DNA of 64,000 bases from Astropecten irregularis (lineage: Eukaryota > Echinodermata > Asteroidea > Paxillosida > Astropectinidae), in contig OZ020257.1 in the NCBI GenBank assembly GCA_963971285.1, positions 16,692,602 to 16,756,601 on the forward strand, given 5' to 3'. The number at the start of each line of letters is the position of its first letter. Positions within the stretch are counted from its first letter, which is position 1. A program made the position numbers and the translations under genes. Positions 49,325 through 59,682 of the stretch are shown one piece after another. The notes under the pieces are model-generated. The model did not search any database. It had not been told where the DNA came from and worked only from the letters and a program-made list of their open reading frames with translations.

Positions 49325-50148
49325 CTCAGCTTTGGCAAAAATTAATACTGAACTTTTTACTGAAGGTAGATGTTGATGAATACTAAATCAAAGTGGGAGA
49401 GCTTGTACTAAGCTAAAAATGATCAACACCTCCCTGCAATCCCAGACAAAGGATCCCTTAAGGATTCAAATGTAAGGAGGAAGTTGAGGAACACGCATGA
49501 GTTGTTATTACATTATTAACTATGGGTACAACCTTCTCCCTCCAATTACAAAGCTATACATACATGTACATTGTTTCCCTTCAAATATAAGCTCAACATT
49601 TTTGAAGTGTCATTTGGTATTCAAATCAAAATAGCCAGACATTTTGTTCGTTTCTTAACGAACCACAATCTTGGGTCAGTCCAGAAGGTAGGTCCATTTG
49701 AGTGGGCCTGTCATCATATAAAGCACGAACATGTAAATAGAGTCAACAATTACTCAACTGTTCAACTCCCTTTGCAGTAAACAAAAAGTACCTCAGACAC
49801 ATATCAACTTGTTTGAGGGACAGAAAAAAATTAGGAATTTATGGTAACAGTTTACTTTTTTTGTCAGCCAGTGTTCTAAAAACTAAACAAAAAGTAGTTC
49901 CTTAGAACTGTTTTCTTTTTCCTGTAAGGACATCATAATGGTTTCGTTACTGTTTTCAAAACTAGCCAATCAACTCCAAAACCATGCTGGCCGTGCGTGT
50001 TTGGATTTGTCAATTTGTAAAAATAAAATCGAAATAAATGTAAATATGTACCAGAATCTGACGGTACAATGTCAGAAAACAAAATGATAAAGAAAAACAA
50101 AATTGCATCATATTATACCGAAAAAGAAACAGGTTGCTTGAGTTATAT

Positions 50149-53100
50149 CTAATATCTGTAAGGGGGTCGATGACCCCATGCCGGTGGCCCAGGACGCTTG
50201 TGTGTTGGTCCTTCCCAGTATTGTGATGCCTCCCTCCTAGGTGGCATGTAATCACCGGCACTGGCACGTCGACCCGTTTCCATCTGACCACCCACGGTGG
50301 AGATGGGCACCCCTCGGGGCTGCAAATCACCCGTCAGCGCACTGAGTTCCTTCTCGATGAGCTGCTGGGTGCTCCTGAAGTCTGCCCGGTCGTACGCCGG
50401 GCCTCGGTCCAGTTCCTGTTGGCGGGCTTGGCCGACCTCTTGGCGATGGTTCCGACTGAAGTCCGGCAGGTGAGTACGTTCGAGGTGGGCGCGTTCTAGG
50501 TCGTAGTTTCGTTGTGGCTTGTTGTATCCCCTGCCCCTGCCGATGTCGTAGTCTCTAACTACGCTGGCATTACCTCGGGGAAAGGTGTGGGCATAGCGCT
50601 CCCTCCCTGTGTCGTAATGCTCCTCGGGACTCATGTACACATCCCTTTTGGGGAGGTCCAAGTGAAACCTTTCTTGAGGTAAGGGACGTTTCCTTTCCAG
50701 TGTCTCAATGGGCCTGCTATCTGTATAGTCAAATGTGGGACGTACGGGTGGTTCGCTGTACCTGACTGATGCTCCTAGTGTCCTGGATCCATAGTCTGGC
50801 TGCTCCCGCTCCCACATATTCTGAGCAGCATTTAATTGACCGACGACGGGAATACTTCTTTCCCTTATCATACCAGGGCTTGTGCTCAGGACGGGTATTG
50901 GTGAAGGGGGCTGGGAGGCTTCTGCTGGTGGTCTTGACCGAGGTTCTAAGGGAGAGGCAGGGGGTGAAGGCCGAGGACCTGTCGGTGCAGCATCTGATGC
51001 CAGCTCAACATGAGCAGCCAGATCGTTGATGTCCTTATCATCTGCTGGTGATCCAGCGGCCAATTGCTGTCCTGAACCTGCTTGACTGAACGCTCCTCCA
51101 GCACGTCTGGCATTTGGGGGTGGAGGCCCTGGGGGAGGGGGTGGTACACGGACGGGCATTCTAGAGCCAAGATTTCCAGATTGATGTGGGGGAATAGCAT
51201 CCTGGGGAGAGCCTACAGGTAGGCGAGCTCTGCTAGGAGGCGGAGGACCACTAGGAGGTGGAGTGATTGGCGGACCAATTTGGGGTGAAGATGGCTCAGT
51301 CTGCATAGGGATAGGACCACTTAGAGCTTGTGAAGGACCACTTAGTGAAGGACCACTAGGTGGGGGGCCACTTGGGGGTGGGGGTGGACCACTTGGGGGT
51401 GGGGGAGGACCACTTTGGGGTAGGGGAGGACCACTTGGGGGTGGGGGAGGACCACTTGGTGGTAGGGGAGGACCACTTGGGGGAGGGGGAGGACCACTTG
51501 GGGGTAGAGGAGGACCACTTGGAGGTGGGGGAGGACCACTCGGGGGAGGGGGAGGAACATTTGGAGGAGGACCACTTGGAGGATGGGGCAGACCGCTCGT
51601 TGGTGGTGGTCCAGCAGGTGGCATTGGTCTATGAATTTCTGTGCCAGCAACTTGCACTTCGGGGAGAGGTGGGAGTGCCATACTTGCACCGTCCATTAAT
51701 TCACCAGGTGGCAGGGGTGGAGGAGGAGGTGGCTCCAAAATGATGGAGGTGAGATTTGAAGGTTGCGGTCCAGGAGAGATATTGGGAGGGACTGATGACG
51801 GCGTTAACACCTGACGGACTTTTGTCTTGTTGTGCATCAGCCGAGCCATGAGAGAATTGGCTTGACCAGCATCTGAATTACCACCAGTTGCATCCGGTGG
51901 AGTATCAGGCGGTTCCGATGGAACTGAAGCAGCTGTCGTGGCAGAAGGGGTTACGGGGGGTGTCGTGTTCATTATTTGACACAAGGGAATCTTGCTGGGT
52001 TTGTGGTAAATGCCCGAGCCCTTGCTGAATGGAGGAGACGTTGAAGCGGGAACAGGATCAGAGTTTGAATCATCTTTGAAGCTGCTGACGAGAGCGCCGA
52101 CAGAAAAGGGCATTGCGGCTCGACCACTTGCATTGGCATGGTTCAACTTCTTGCTGCCCGGGGCATCCTGAGGCCCTGTTGGACTTGTCTTGGCATGAAC
52201 CTCAGTTGCTCCTGAATGCGTACCTTTCTTGAGGGCTGGTGTGGCATGAGGGACAGGATTTGAATTGGGCTCTTCCTTGAAACTACTCATGAGAGCACTG
52301 ACAGAAAACGGTACATCAGTTGGGCTGCCGGCACGGTTTGGCTTTTTGGGCAAATGTTGCTCATCCATGCTCCTGGTATCGGAATCTTCTACAGGTTTTA
52401 GAAACTTTGGTGAGAGGACAGAGTCAGCTGCTTTATCTCCATGATCGGTGTCCTTCGAGGGTTGTTCAGGCTCCTTTTGAGAAGCACTTTGGGTGAGCAA
52501 AGTCAGACTGCTTAGGAATGAAGAGGAAGGAGCTTTGCTGCCAGAGGACTGCCTGGAGCTTGTGATGATCTTCGTGAGAAACTCAATTGGGTTACTTGTG
52601 GCTTCCTTCAGAATAGAACTCTCTTCCTGGGAAGGTGGCGTGCTGCACTCATCTCGGAGAGGTGTGCCACCAGGCTTAGTGTTGTCAATCTTTTTTCGTT
52701 TGACTGATGGGAAATTTGACGTCTCCTTATCAAGAGTGCCTATTTGCTTGTTCTTTCCATACTGGACTGAAGCCTTGGGTTCAACCGGCTTTTGGATAGT
52801 AGCACTTGGTGTTGGGGACTGGAAACCTCCCGCCAAGGGGATGATGCACGAAGATTGGGGTTTCTTCTTCTTCTCCAACGGCATCTCCAGAAGATAGTCT
52901 ACCATTTCCGGGTCATATACGTCATCGTCATCGGGCGGCGACGGGGCCTGCTGGGATGGGGGCATGGGCGGAGCAGACATGTCAACAGGGGTGTAAAAAC
53001 CCGGAGCCTCGGAGGGATACGCATTCTCAAAGGGGTCATATTCATCTGGTGCACTCGAATTTTGAGGAGTAACCGGTGCTGGAACAGCTGGTGGAACAGT

Positions 53101-53462
53101 TATAATTGGGCTCACCTGCTGATCATAGGCCTTAGGAGAGGGTGTATAAGACGGTATGGACACTGGGGGTAGGTTGGAGGAACCTTTGGACCTGGCGTTC
53201 TTCGGAGAGTCAAAGAGTTTCACTGATGAGGGAAGTTTCGGGGCGTCATGCATCACTTGGAGCAGACGGTCCTTAATGGAGCCATAGCTTTCGTCCTTAG
53301 GTTCCTTGGAAACAGAGTTCAATGAGTCGCTCTGGGCTGCTGTACCAGATTCTGGTATCGGTTGGTAGTCCCTCATGGGGGAGTAATCGGTAGAGGGAGA
53401 CTGACTGGAGAAGGGCGAGTAATTTGGTCGAGCCTGGTTGAAAGCACTGCGAGACCCTGCCC
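50149..53462 (-). CDS. RPRD2: RPRD2 coding exon 10, large disordered C-terminal region
   Basis: A single 3.3 kb exon encoding residues about 361-1464, starting after acceptor TGTCAACAG with phase closing on exon 9 and ending at TAG 50149-50151. The open frame continues about 50 bases upstream into the intron, but that leader is not coding. The region is low complexity: rich in Ser, Pro and Lys, with two internal copies of a PFSVSALMSSFKEE/PFSVGALVSSFKDD motif about 95 residues apart, and a GTPLRDECSTPPSQEE stretch resembling human RPRD2 GTPVRDERSGTPTQDE. A proline tract of SGPPPPP-type units follows, then an Arg/Tyr/Asp-rich tail ending PPYRY (human PPRY). Such a tail is expected to be disordered and to mediate protein contacts; that part is inference. 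No polyadenylation signal is obvious in the 500 bases beyond the stop. Confidence 0.95.
51350..51600 (-). repeat. In-frame proline minisatellite in RPRD2 exon 10
   Basis: Roughly ten imperfect units of about 21 bases (plus-strand core GGACCACTTGGGGGTGGGGG) encode SGPPPPP / SGPPLPP heptapeptides. Because the unit is a multiple of three, length change would not shift the frame. The antisense strand is correspondingly open (Gly-rich) but this is a composition effect. Confidence 0.9.
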
Positions 53463-53750
53463 CTGTTGACAGCAAAAGAGAAACACACCAAGAGAAACGA
53501 AATGTTACCACATGCTACCCTTCAAGAAAGTTAAAACTAGCAGCACTCCTCAACTGCTACAGTACCCATCCAACACCACACCAAGGTTTAACGGTACTCA
53601 ACCCAGCAAATCTCTTTAAAAAAAAGGAGTTTAAACAGATCATGCATAAACTTTACCCAATAGTAATAGCTGATGCTAAGCCCAAATCAAACTTTATAAG
53701 AATTTATGTTCCAATCAAGTTCGCAAAAATGTTTGTAGATGATGTGTTAC

Positions 53751-53864
53751 CTGTAATAGTGCTGATATGGCTAATCCCGGATGTTGCAGAAGTTGTGTTA
53801 GGTGCCGTCTTGCTTCTTAAGGCTGCCAGACGAGACACCCGCCTCGTGGAGACTGAGGGCGCGG
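53751..53864 (-). CDS. RPRD2: RPRD2 coding exon 9 (Ser/Thr-rich linker)
   Basis: Acceptor CTTTGCAG and donor GTAACA. Encodes APSVSTRRVSRLAALRSKTA, then a Ser/Thr-rich stretch. It is symmetrical (phase 1 in, phase 1 out, 114 bases) and could therefore be skipped without a frameshift. No similarity is recognised; the call rests on splice sites, phase and position. Confidence 0.8.
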
Positions 53865-54189
53865 CTGCAAAGTGGACAAAGACACAGTCTGGTTAAACAG
53901 CTGAACGCTGTCAGTGCTATGTCAAACAAACACACTCATCATGCTACAGGTTAGTGCCAACAATCTTCAGATTCAAAAGTGAATATTTCACGTTTGTGAG
54001 AGCCATCAATCACATGTACCTGTCCCACATCACACCAGCTTTGACATTAAATTCAACATTGAATTCAAAATCGAAATCATTTTTATTTAATAGATAAATA
54101 AATCACCCTTCAAACCAGTTGTTGAAACACATTGCCACGGCTATCGACCTCTGACCCCTGAAAATGTAACCTCTGACCTATGAACTGAC

Positions 54190-54288
54190 CTATGATCGTC
54201 CCTTGCTTCCTGTCTTCCTCTTCGTCAGACAACTCCATGTCCTCCACCTCGATGGTGTCTGAGTTGGGATCTCTGGGAGGGGTAGCTC
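54190..54288 (-). CDS. RPRD2: RPRD2 coding exon 8 (acidic VEDMELSD motif)
   Basis: Acceptor CTACACAG and donor GTCAGT. Encodes GATPPRDPNSDTIEVEDMEL, then SDEEEDRKQGTII. Human RPRD2 carries DVEDMELSDVEDD at the equivalent position, so the acidic motif is an ancient feature of this orthologue group. Residues about 290-322; phase 1 in, phase 1 out. Confidence 0.94.
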   Translation of the reverse strand, partial: ELPLPEIPTQTPSRWRTWSCLTKRKTGSKGRS

Positions 54289-54775
54289 CTGTGTAGTAGG
54301 ACAAAACATTGATATATCAGATGGTGGTATCCTGAATACCACAATACACCGTGGTGTGGTTTGTGTGGTTTACGATCCAGTGCCCCCTTGTGGAGACTGT
54401 TGTCTTGTGTGGTAGGAGCAGAGGGTTAGGGTTATTCTCTCTATCCAATATGCGTACAAGACATCCTCTGGTGACGAAGTGTTAAACGACACAGCACCGT
54501 ACACCACAGGGCCATTTCACTAGGAAAACTGAGGATGGGGTTGGGATTTGGCATAAAAGTCTACATCACATCTGTAAACTTATTTATTATGCTTTATTGC
54601 GCACACAAGTTCATCTACAAACTAAAATAAAATTTTCCGTTTAGCATTGGATTTGGGCTATAGCGATGCTCGCAAAACGTTAGTGAAATCGGCCCCTGAT
54701 CTCTCGTTCGAGAAATTTTAACGGGCAATGTCCGAGCGATTCAACTTTCAGGAAACATGGGCAAAAGTGACTTAC

Positions 54776-54896
54776 CAGGCGAGGGGGCGTCCATAGTCGG
54801 TGACGGAATGGGGCTGAAGGAATCAGGTAGCAGTGCCTTGTGCTCCTCAAGTCTCTTCTTCAGGGTTGCCACTCTCATGCCAAAGTTCTTGTATGC
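54776..54896 (-). CDS. RPRD2: RPRD2 coding exon 7 (end of coiled coil, SPxPSPxMDAPSP motif)
   Basis: Acceptor AAAAAACAG and donor GTAAGT. Encodes AYKNFGMRVATLKKRLEEHK followed by ALLPDSFSPIPSPTMDAPSP. Human RPRD2 has ESPVPSPSMDAPSP at the same place, so this short conserved motif also separates RPRD2 from RPRD1A/B. Residues about 250-289. Confidence 0.96.
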
Positions 54897-55446
54897 CTGT
54901 TTTTTTAATGCAAAACAGAGAGAGTTTTGGTCAAGATAACCCATACACAGTCTAGGCAGATTCCTGAAATCGTGCCCAGCCTAGCCTAATTGTTCAAGCC
55001 TGAATTTACAGGTCATGAGTGCAATAAATAGCTTAAAGGTTGAGACAAGAAAACTTGCATTGCCAAGAATATGCACATGGTCAAAATCGATATAATGGGG
55101 GGCACTAAGGATATACGGAGATTTCAGGTTTTTCAGAAATGAACACAAATTTATCAACTATTGGGCTTGCCAGTCATAAAAACTCCTACCCCGGTACCGA
55201 GGCTAGTAGACTTGGCCTTGCACACCTTTCCTGATTTTCTTGACTGGGAACCACGACCAAGGAGCAATTTAAATTTTTGGTTCTATTCTTGTCCGAGCAT
55301 GAAGCCAAGCCAGATTGTGGCACTGCCTGGGTTCAACAGCACAATTTACAGAGAGTCACAGCAGAGGCAAGAGATACAGTTAACAAGTTTGCTGGGCTCT
55401 CTGATACAATTAAGAGGATGCAGTCGGATCCAACTGGCAAACTTAC

Positions 55447-55622
55447 ATTTGCGACTATCTTTGCCTCTCCAAACTGCGCCTCGTAAAAGACCTCGCTCTT
55501 CTGTAGCAGGTCAAAGAGCTTCCTCCGGAGTTCTACTTCCTTGGTGAGGGAGGTCACGTAGTCTTCCAGCTTGATGGCAGAGTCCTCAAACTGTTGAGAG
55601 AAACGCTTGCCCCCAGCCCTGT
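55447..55622 (-). CDS. RPRD2: RPRD2 coding exon 6 (CREPT coiled coil, middle)
   Basis: Acceptor GTTCACAG and donor GTAAGT. Encodes RAGGKRFSQQFEDSAIKLED, then a heptad-rich helix, then EVFYEAQFGEAKIVAN, matching human IFYEAQYKEVKVVAN at the same exon boundary. Residues about 191-249; ends in phase 0. Confidence 0.96.
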
Positions 55623-56255
55623 CTGTGAACACAAGAAATTCAAGAAAGTGTGAGGTATGCCTCTGGCCTCTTTGAAAGGACATCCCCCTCTAAACTGAGC
55701 GGCACACTGTTCTGCTGCAATGGAGAAAGGCATCAGTATGGGTTTACGGTAACAACAAGTGCTGCCAGTCTTGGCATTCGTTCCCTTATTGCTCTGCGCA
55801 CATCCAGCGCCACTTGCAATGAAAAATACCTCTAGATCCATAGGCACACTTAAACCTCATTGAATAATGAACACAGCTTTTGACACACCAGGCATGCTAT
55901 CAGGCACAATACTAAGCTGCTATGTAGTAAATATGGCATAACACTAGCATTTTGTGACATCATTTATAATACCAAACTGGCTTGGTTGAAGACGACATTG
56001 GGGCTTGATTAACAAGATCAATCCAGGCAAGTCAGACATGCTTCAAGGGAAGCCTGGACTTAGCTTTGCCGGTCAAAAAGTAAGCAACTTCCCTTTTTTT
56101 AATATGAAATTCAGATGCAACAAGTGAAATATTTCAATGAACAAATGATTGGGCCGGTGAAAACTAGGACATGGCTACATGGAATTACACCTGACTAATC
56201 TGGTCGGCCATGCAAGGTAAAAGTCGCTGCCCTATGTCATGTTGCCTTGACTCAC

Positions 56256-56382
56256 CTTTAAGCTGCATAATGGTCTCCGTGCTGGCAACATCGACGTTCA
56301 GCATGCCGAGTTGTCTGTATTTGAGCTCCACCTCTCCCTCGAACCTGGCCAGTTCCTCGATCACCTCTGGCACTTCGTCATG
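56256..56382 (-). CDS. RPRD2: RPRD2 coding exon 5 (CREPT coiled coil, first part)
   Basis: Acceptor TATCCTCAG and donor GTGAGT. Encodes EVPEVIEELARFEGEVELKY, then RQLGMLNVDVASTETIMQLK. This aligns with human LIEELLLYKRSEDQIELKEKQLS and RVDVCSTETL. Residues about 149-190; phase 0 in, phase 1 out. Confidence 0.96.
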
Positions 56383-56773
56383 CTGAGGATAAAACATGTC
56401 ACAACCCAACAAGAACGAATAATGTAAACAAAGCTTGCAATGGAGTGGATCATGGAGCCTATGGCTACAGACATGAATACATAACATCATCAGTTTGGTT
56501 TATGAGGTGCACAATTGCACATAAAGAGTACATACAGAGGACAAATACATGGGAGATAACAAGTAGAGTTACTACATTTGTCATCAACTGCTCCGAAGGG
56601 CTCCCTCTTGGGGTGTTGTAGGGAAAAGGTTAAACAAAGCCTACTACAAGATAAGTGGAAGAAAATATTTCATACTTATATAAGCTAGACTACAGACGAA
56701 CAAGTATCATCCCTTACTGCACTGGCCTACACTGCCAGGTTTTAGCCAAAGAACAACCAAATATTATACTTAC

Positions 56774-56835
56774 GTTAAAGTCTGCAAGCAGCTTTGGGTC
56801 TGGTCTGGGCTTAGGCTTGGCTGGCTTCTGAGAAA
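56774..56835 (-). CDS. RPRD2: RPRD2 coding exon 4 (Lys/Pro linker)
   Basis: A 62-base exon with acceptor ACTTTGCAG and donor GTAAGT, encoding SQKPAKPKPRPDPKLLADFN. It keeps frame exactly between exons 3 and 5 (phase 1 in, phase 0 out) and corresponds to the basic linker between CID and coiled coil. It is low complexity, so the call rests on splice sites and phase rather than similarity. Confidence 0.85.
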
Positions 56836-57054
56836 CTGCAAAGTTAATAATTGAGGACGGTTTTAAACCAAACACCAACTTAATTTGTGGGGGTAGCAGT
56901 GATAGTACAAGCAATTTAAGCAAAAAAACGAGCTAGAATTTGAAGTAATCTCCCTGCAGACCTTATAAATGCTTATTTTGAGCAACTCGTCATCTGCTAG
57001 AAATCAAAAGAAGAGTGCTTAATATTGGCCAATCCTGTGGGCCATATTGAACTT

Positions 57055-57290
57055 AGTTATGCAATTTATTCGTCGATTCAACATCAACTTTGTCTTTGAG
57101 GACCTTTCCAGAACCCTTAATAGCTTTGTAACAAGTTTCAGCTTCCTTTCCATCGTCCAAGAGCTGACAAATATAGGTTCCTGGTCTTTCACTGAAGACA
57201 AACGGGACTTCCTGGGTTGGATCCTTCCGCAAACCATAGCCCAAATCCTTTATTTTGACACCTGCTACTTTATTAAATGGATGGAAAACA
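57055..57290 (-). other. Unexplained open frame in RPRD2 intron 3
   Basis: The minus strand is open for about 80 codons and reads naturally as protein (GVKIKDLGYGLRKDPTQEVP, then FVFSERPGTYICQLLDDGKE). A CAG acceptor just upstream is in phase 1, which would join to exon 3, and the frame ends in TAA near 57055. No strong phase-1 donor is seen, so if used it would be an alternative last exon giving a short CID-only protein. It has no counterpart that I can recall in vertebrate RPRD2, and the main gene keeps frame without it. A processed fragment of another gene is an alternative. Confidence 0.3.
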
Positions 57291-57373
57291 TGAAGCTGAA
57301 GTCAAAGCCGATGTTTCGAACTGAGACAGTGGTGTGATAGCAACAGTGGACAGTGTCTTAATCTCAGACTAAC

Positions 57374-57474
57374 CTGTTGCCTTCTGCAACTTGTCGCAGA
57401 ACTCCACAGTGTAGATGCTTCTCTCGCCCCAAATCTTGAAGATTCTTTGCACTTTCACCCGAATCGCCTCTTCC
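57374..57474 (-). CDS. RPRD2: RPRD2 coding exon 3 (end of CID domain)
   Basis: Acceptor ATATCAG and donor GTTAGT. Encodes EEAIRVKVQRIFKIWGERSI and YTVEFCDKLQKAT. It matches the last CID helices (human VERIFKIWEDRNVY). Residues about 94-127. Confidence 0.95.
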
Positions 57475-57672
57475 CTGATATAAGGGAAAAGATTATGGTT
57501 CCTATTATCGATCAAAATGTTCAAACCTCACTGCAATTTGGATGTGAACTGGTCCCCGGCTGGTCTTCGCTCAGCATACAAATTTGTTAAGTAAAATACC
57601 CTGCTAATGCAATCACTCTGAAAATGGGCCCGGATTGAGAAAACTGAGAAAAAGACCCTGATGAAACCTTAC

Positions 57673-57802
57673 TTGGCAAATGTCGCTGCTTCTTCAAGTA
57701 CCTCAGCGAAGCTGTCAAGGAACACGGTGGCTCCTTTCCTCTTGCTGTTTTGTATGATGTCATTGGCCAGGTAGAAGAAAGTCAGACGCATGGGGGGTTT
57801 AG
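57673..57802 (-). CDS. RPRD2: RPRD2 coding exon 2 (CID core)
   Basis: Acceptor TTTTCTACAG and donor GTAAGG. Encodes [20 protein letters not shown] followed by KRKG and an acidic helix. The [15 protein letters not shown] string is the signature of RPRD-type CID domains and contacts the polymerase CTD. Exon phase 1 in, phase 2 out; residues about 51-93. Confidence 0.96.
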
Positions 57803-57863
57803 CTGTAGAAAATAAATGGACCATTTATCAACCAAAAGTAAAGGATTTATACTATTCCCTGAT

Positions 57864-57964
57864 TCCGGTCTTAAAGTCAACAGCGCACGCACAACAGCGC
57901 AGGCGCAAAACAATGCGCGCATGCTTACATTTGCGTGCGCATGCGCTGTTGACTTGAAGACCGG
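57864..57964. mobile_element. GC-rich foldback K in RPRD2 intron 1
   Basis: Left arm CCGGTCTTAAAGTCAACAGC and right arm GCTGTTGACTTGAAGACCGG pair nearly perfectly. They enclose an alternating GCGC/CGCA-rich core. It lies 62 bases upstream of the exon 2 acceptor, close enough to form a hairpin in the pre-mRNA. Confidence 0.72.
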
Positions 57965-58407
57965 TTCTCCAAAGTCTCCCATTAAACCCTTTTCCATGCT
58001 AAATGCAAAATCGCATCTTCTTTTTAAGAATGTCACTTTTTGTTTGTTTATAATTATAAACTACATTTAAGGAAACTAAACTACCTTGTGTTGTGGGATT
58101 TTGTATACAGAACAGTTTTTCACAATTTCACTATGAATTGCAAATGTCAAAACAACTTCAAAGTTACTGTTTTATGATTGTTTTTTCTTTTTTACAGTAG
58201 GCCTAGGCCCCTATATTGGCTTCCTAAACATTTCAGCGAGAAAAAAAGAATAAGCAATGCAAAGTTAAATTGTTGCAGGGCCGAACATGATTCAATGCCA
58301 AATAAATAGAACAATGCCAATGAGATTATTTATGAATGATGCTGCAGAACAAAACATGATAAAATCCAAATGATGCTGCAGAAATGGCCGAATTTGTGCC
58401 ACCTTAC

Positions 58408-58558
58408 CTTCTCTCAAATGCTCCATCCATAATTCAATGATTTGCCTGTAGTGGTTCTTGTGGTGGATAATCCACAGAGATAGTGTCTGGATGCTGTCCT
58501 GGGTGTTGTTCAGCGCCTGAAATTTGCGCCTCAAACTCTCCACGTTCAGGCTAGCCAT
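58408..58558 (-). CDS. RPRD2: RPRD2 coding exon 1 (start of CID domain)
   Basis: RPRD2 belongs to the RPRD/CREPT family. These are nuclear proteins that bind the phosphorylated C-terminal domain of RNA polymerase II through an N-terminal CID and dimerise through a coiled coil. This exon encodes MASLNVESLRRKFQALNNTQ and the following helix with SIQTLSLWIIHHKNH, which aligns with human RPRD2 (RKFQSVTNTMESIQGLSSW). I chose the ATG at 58558. An in-frame codon 17 positions upstream is also open but would add a non-conserved leader. Donor GTAAGG follows GAAG (phase 1). The ten exons together give 1464 residues, against about 1461 in human RPRD2, and every junction keeps frame. The gene is divergent from UTP15 on the other strand. 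Confidence 0.95.
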
Positions 58559-58819
58559 GTTGGTTTTGCACAGGGCGCCCTGACTAAGTCCTGCAGTCAA
58601 ATTGCACACGCGCTACTGCACGACGTGAGGTCCAAATCCGACACACTCAACGAGTCCCTGTCCAATATTTCAAGGCCTCTTTACGATTAATTTGTTTTCT
58701 CACGATTGTCCGCGATGATACCTTCAAGATTTCAACTGACTGAAACCAATATCTGAATGCATTTTCAAAGGAAATGTAAAATTACTCGTCAACACGACAG
58801 CAAGGTACACTGACTTGGT

Positions 58820-58858
58820 CGCCATTTTGAGTGATTGGGACGAGTAATGCGCATGCGT
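58820..58858. promoter_or_regulatory. Probable RPRD2 core promoter motifs (YY1-like, CCAAT, NRF1-like)
   Basis: Within 40 bases, about 260-300 bases upstream of the RPRD2 ATG, lie three motifs. AAAATGGCGACC on the minus strand (58819-58830) resembles the YY1 site. ATTGG at 58834-58838 reads CCAAT on the minus strand. TGCGCATGCG at 58848-58857 is the near-palindromic NRF1 core. These are typical of TATA-less housekeeping promoters. UTP15 starts 1.7 kb further on and may have a separate promoter, because repeats lie between them. Confidence 0.55.
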
Positions 58859-59320
58859 GAAAATTCTTACCTCCGCCTTGCCGTCTAGTCTTTATTCAAA
58901 AGAAAATGTCGCTCCCTCGGCATGTCGTTCAAAAAATTAAGAAGGGGCCAAGAAAAAGGTGGAACGCTGGCTTGTTCTGCAATGAATTATACAGAAACTC
59001 TCCCATTTACAAGCGTTGTGGGTCTCAATGTGACAAAAAAACAAAACAAACAAACAAACTTCTGAGTCACATAGCAAATAGATTAACTTATTACAATTTC
59101 GTCGGCATCCTTCCGTCTTAACTTTACATACACCAATTAAACACCCAAAAAGTTTAAACTTCGGTGAAAAGATTTGAAAAACCATGAGAGTTTTGACTGT
59201 TTCTCAAAAAGTTAATGGGCACAATATGGGACTCACTGTAACTGTATCTTTCTTTAAATGTTTGGTTAAAAAGTGAAGTGAATTTCGTTGGCAAACACCT
59301 TTTGAACTTACCCTTTTAGT

Positions 59321-59674
59321 CAGTATCATACTTTTGTATAAATGTTCACAGATTTATCAACCTACAGGGTATAAAGATGGTGCTGATTGAAATATGCCCT
59401 TTAAATTTTCCCGCCTGAAAAGCTGTTTTTATCAAGAAATTGGTCAGAGTAACGACCGAAAATCTTTTTGATCTTTTAAAACGGATCAAATATAAACTTT
59501 AGAGAAAAGACTTAAGAAATACTGTGGCTGTTTTTCACTGTTTTCTCAAAAAGTGGGCCCCGTATGGGAAGAAATTTTCACAGATGACTGTTACTATATC
59601 TGTCTTGATATTTTTGCCCATGAATCATATCTGTGATGATTACTTTCATAAAAACCAAAGTATGATACTTTTAC
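59321..59674 (-). mobile_element. MITE family A copy between RPRD2 and UTP15
   Basis: Inverted copy from CAGTATCATACTTTTG to ACCAAAGTATGATACTTTTA with the middle GATCTTTTAAAACGGATC. A second small fragment of the same family (TCTCAAAAAGTTAATGGGCA) lies at 59190-59260. Confidence 0.75.
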
Positions 59675-59682
59675 CAAATTTA

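Larger units (their letters stand above)
43495..50148. other. CHSY1/RPRD2 intergenic region
   Basis: Contains the CHSY1 5' UTR and promoter side (43495 to about 44300, no TATA box picked out) and the RPRD2 3' flank. Recognised content is two family A copies (45342, 46484), one family D copy (49089) and an AAAT array. I see nothing else in 43500-44900, 44950-45340, 46870-49085 and 49330-50148. Confidence 0.8.

Noticed and set aside
51263-51634. Gly-rich open frame on the plus strand opposite RPRD2
   Set aside because: Pure antisense shadow of the proline minisatellite.
53438-53896. 152-codon plus-strand frame across RPRD2 exons 9 and 10
   Set aside because: Overlaps well-supported exons on the other strand, has no recognisable similarity and would span their splice sites.
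58559-58609. Upstream extension of RPRD2 exon 1 (MCNLTAGLSQGALC leader)
   Set aside because: The frame is open, but the leader is not like RPRD2 or RPRD1 N termini. The ATG at 58558 gives the expected start just before the first CID helix.
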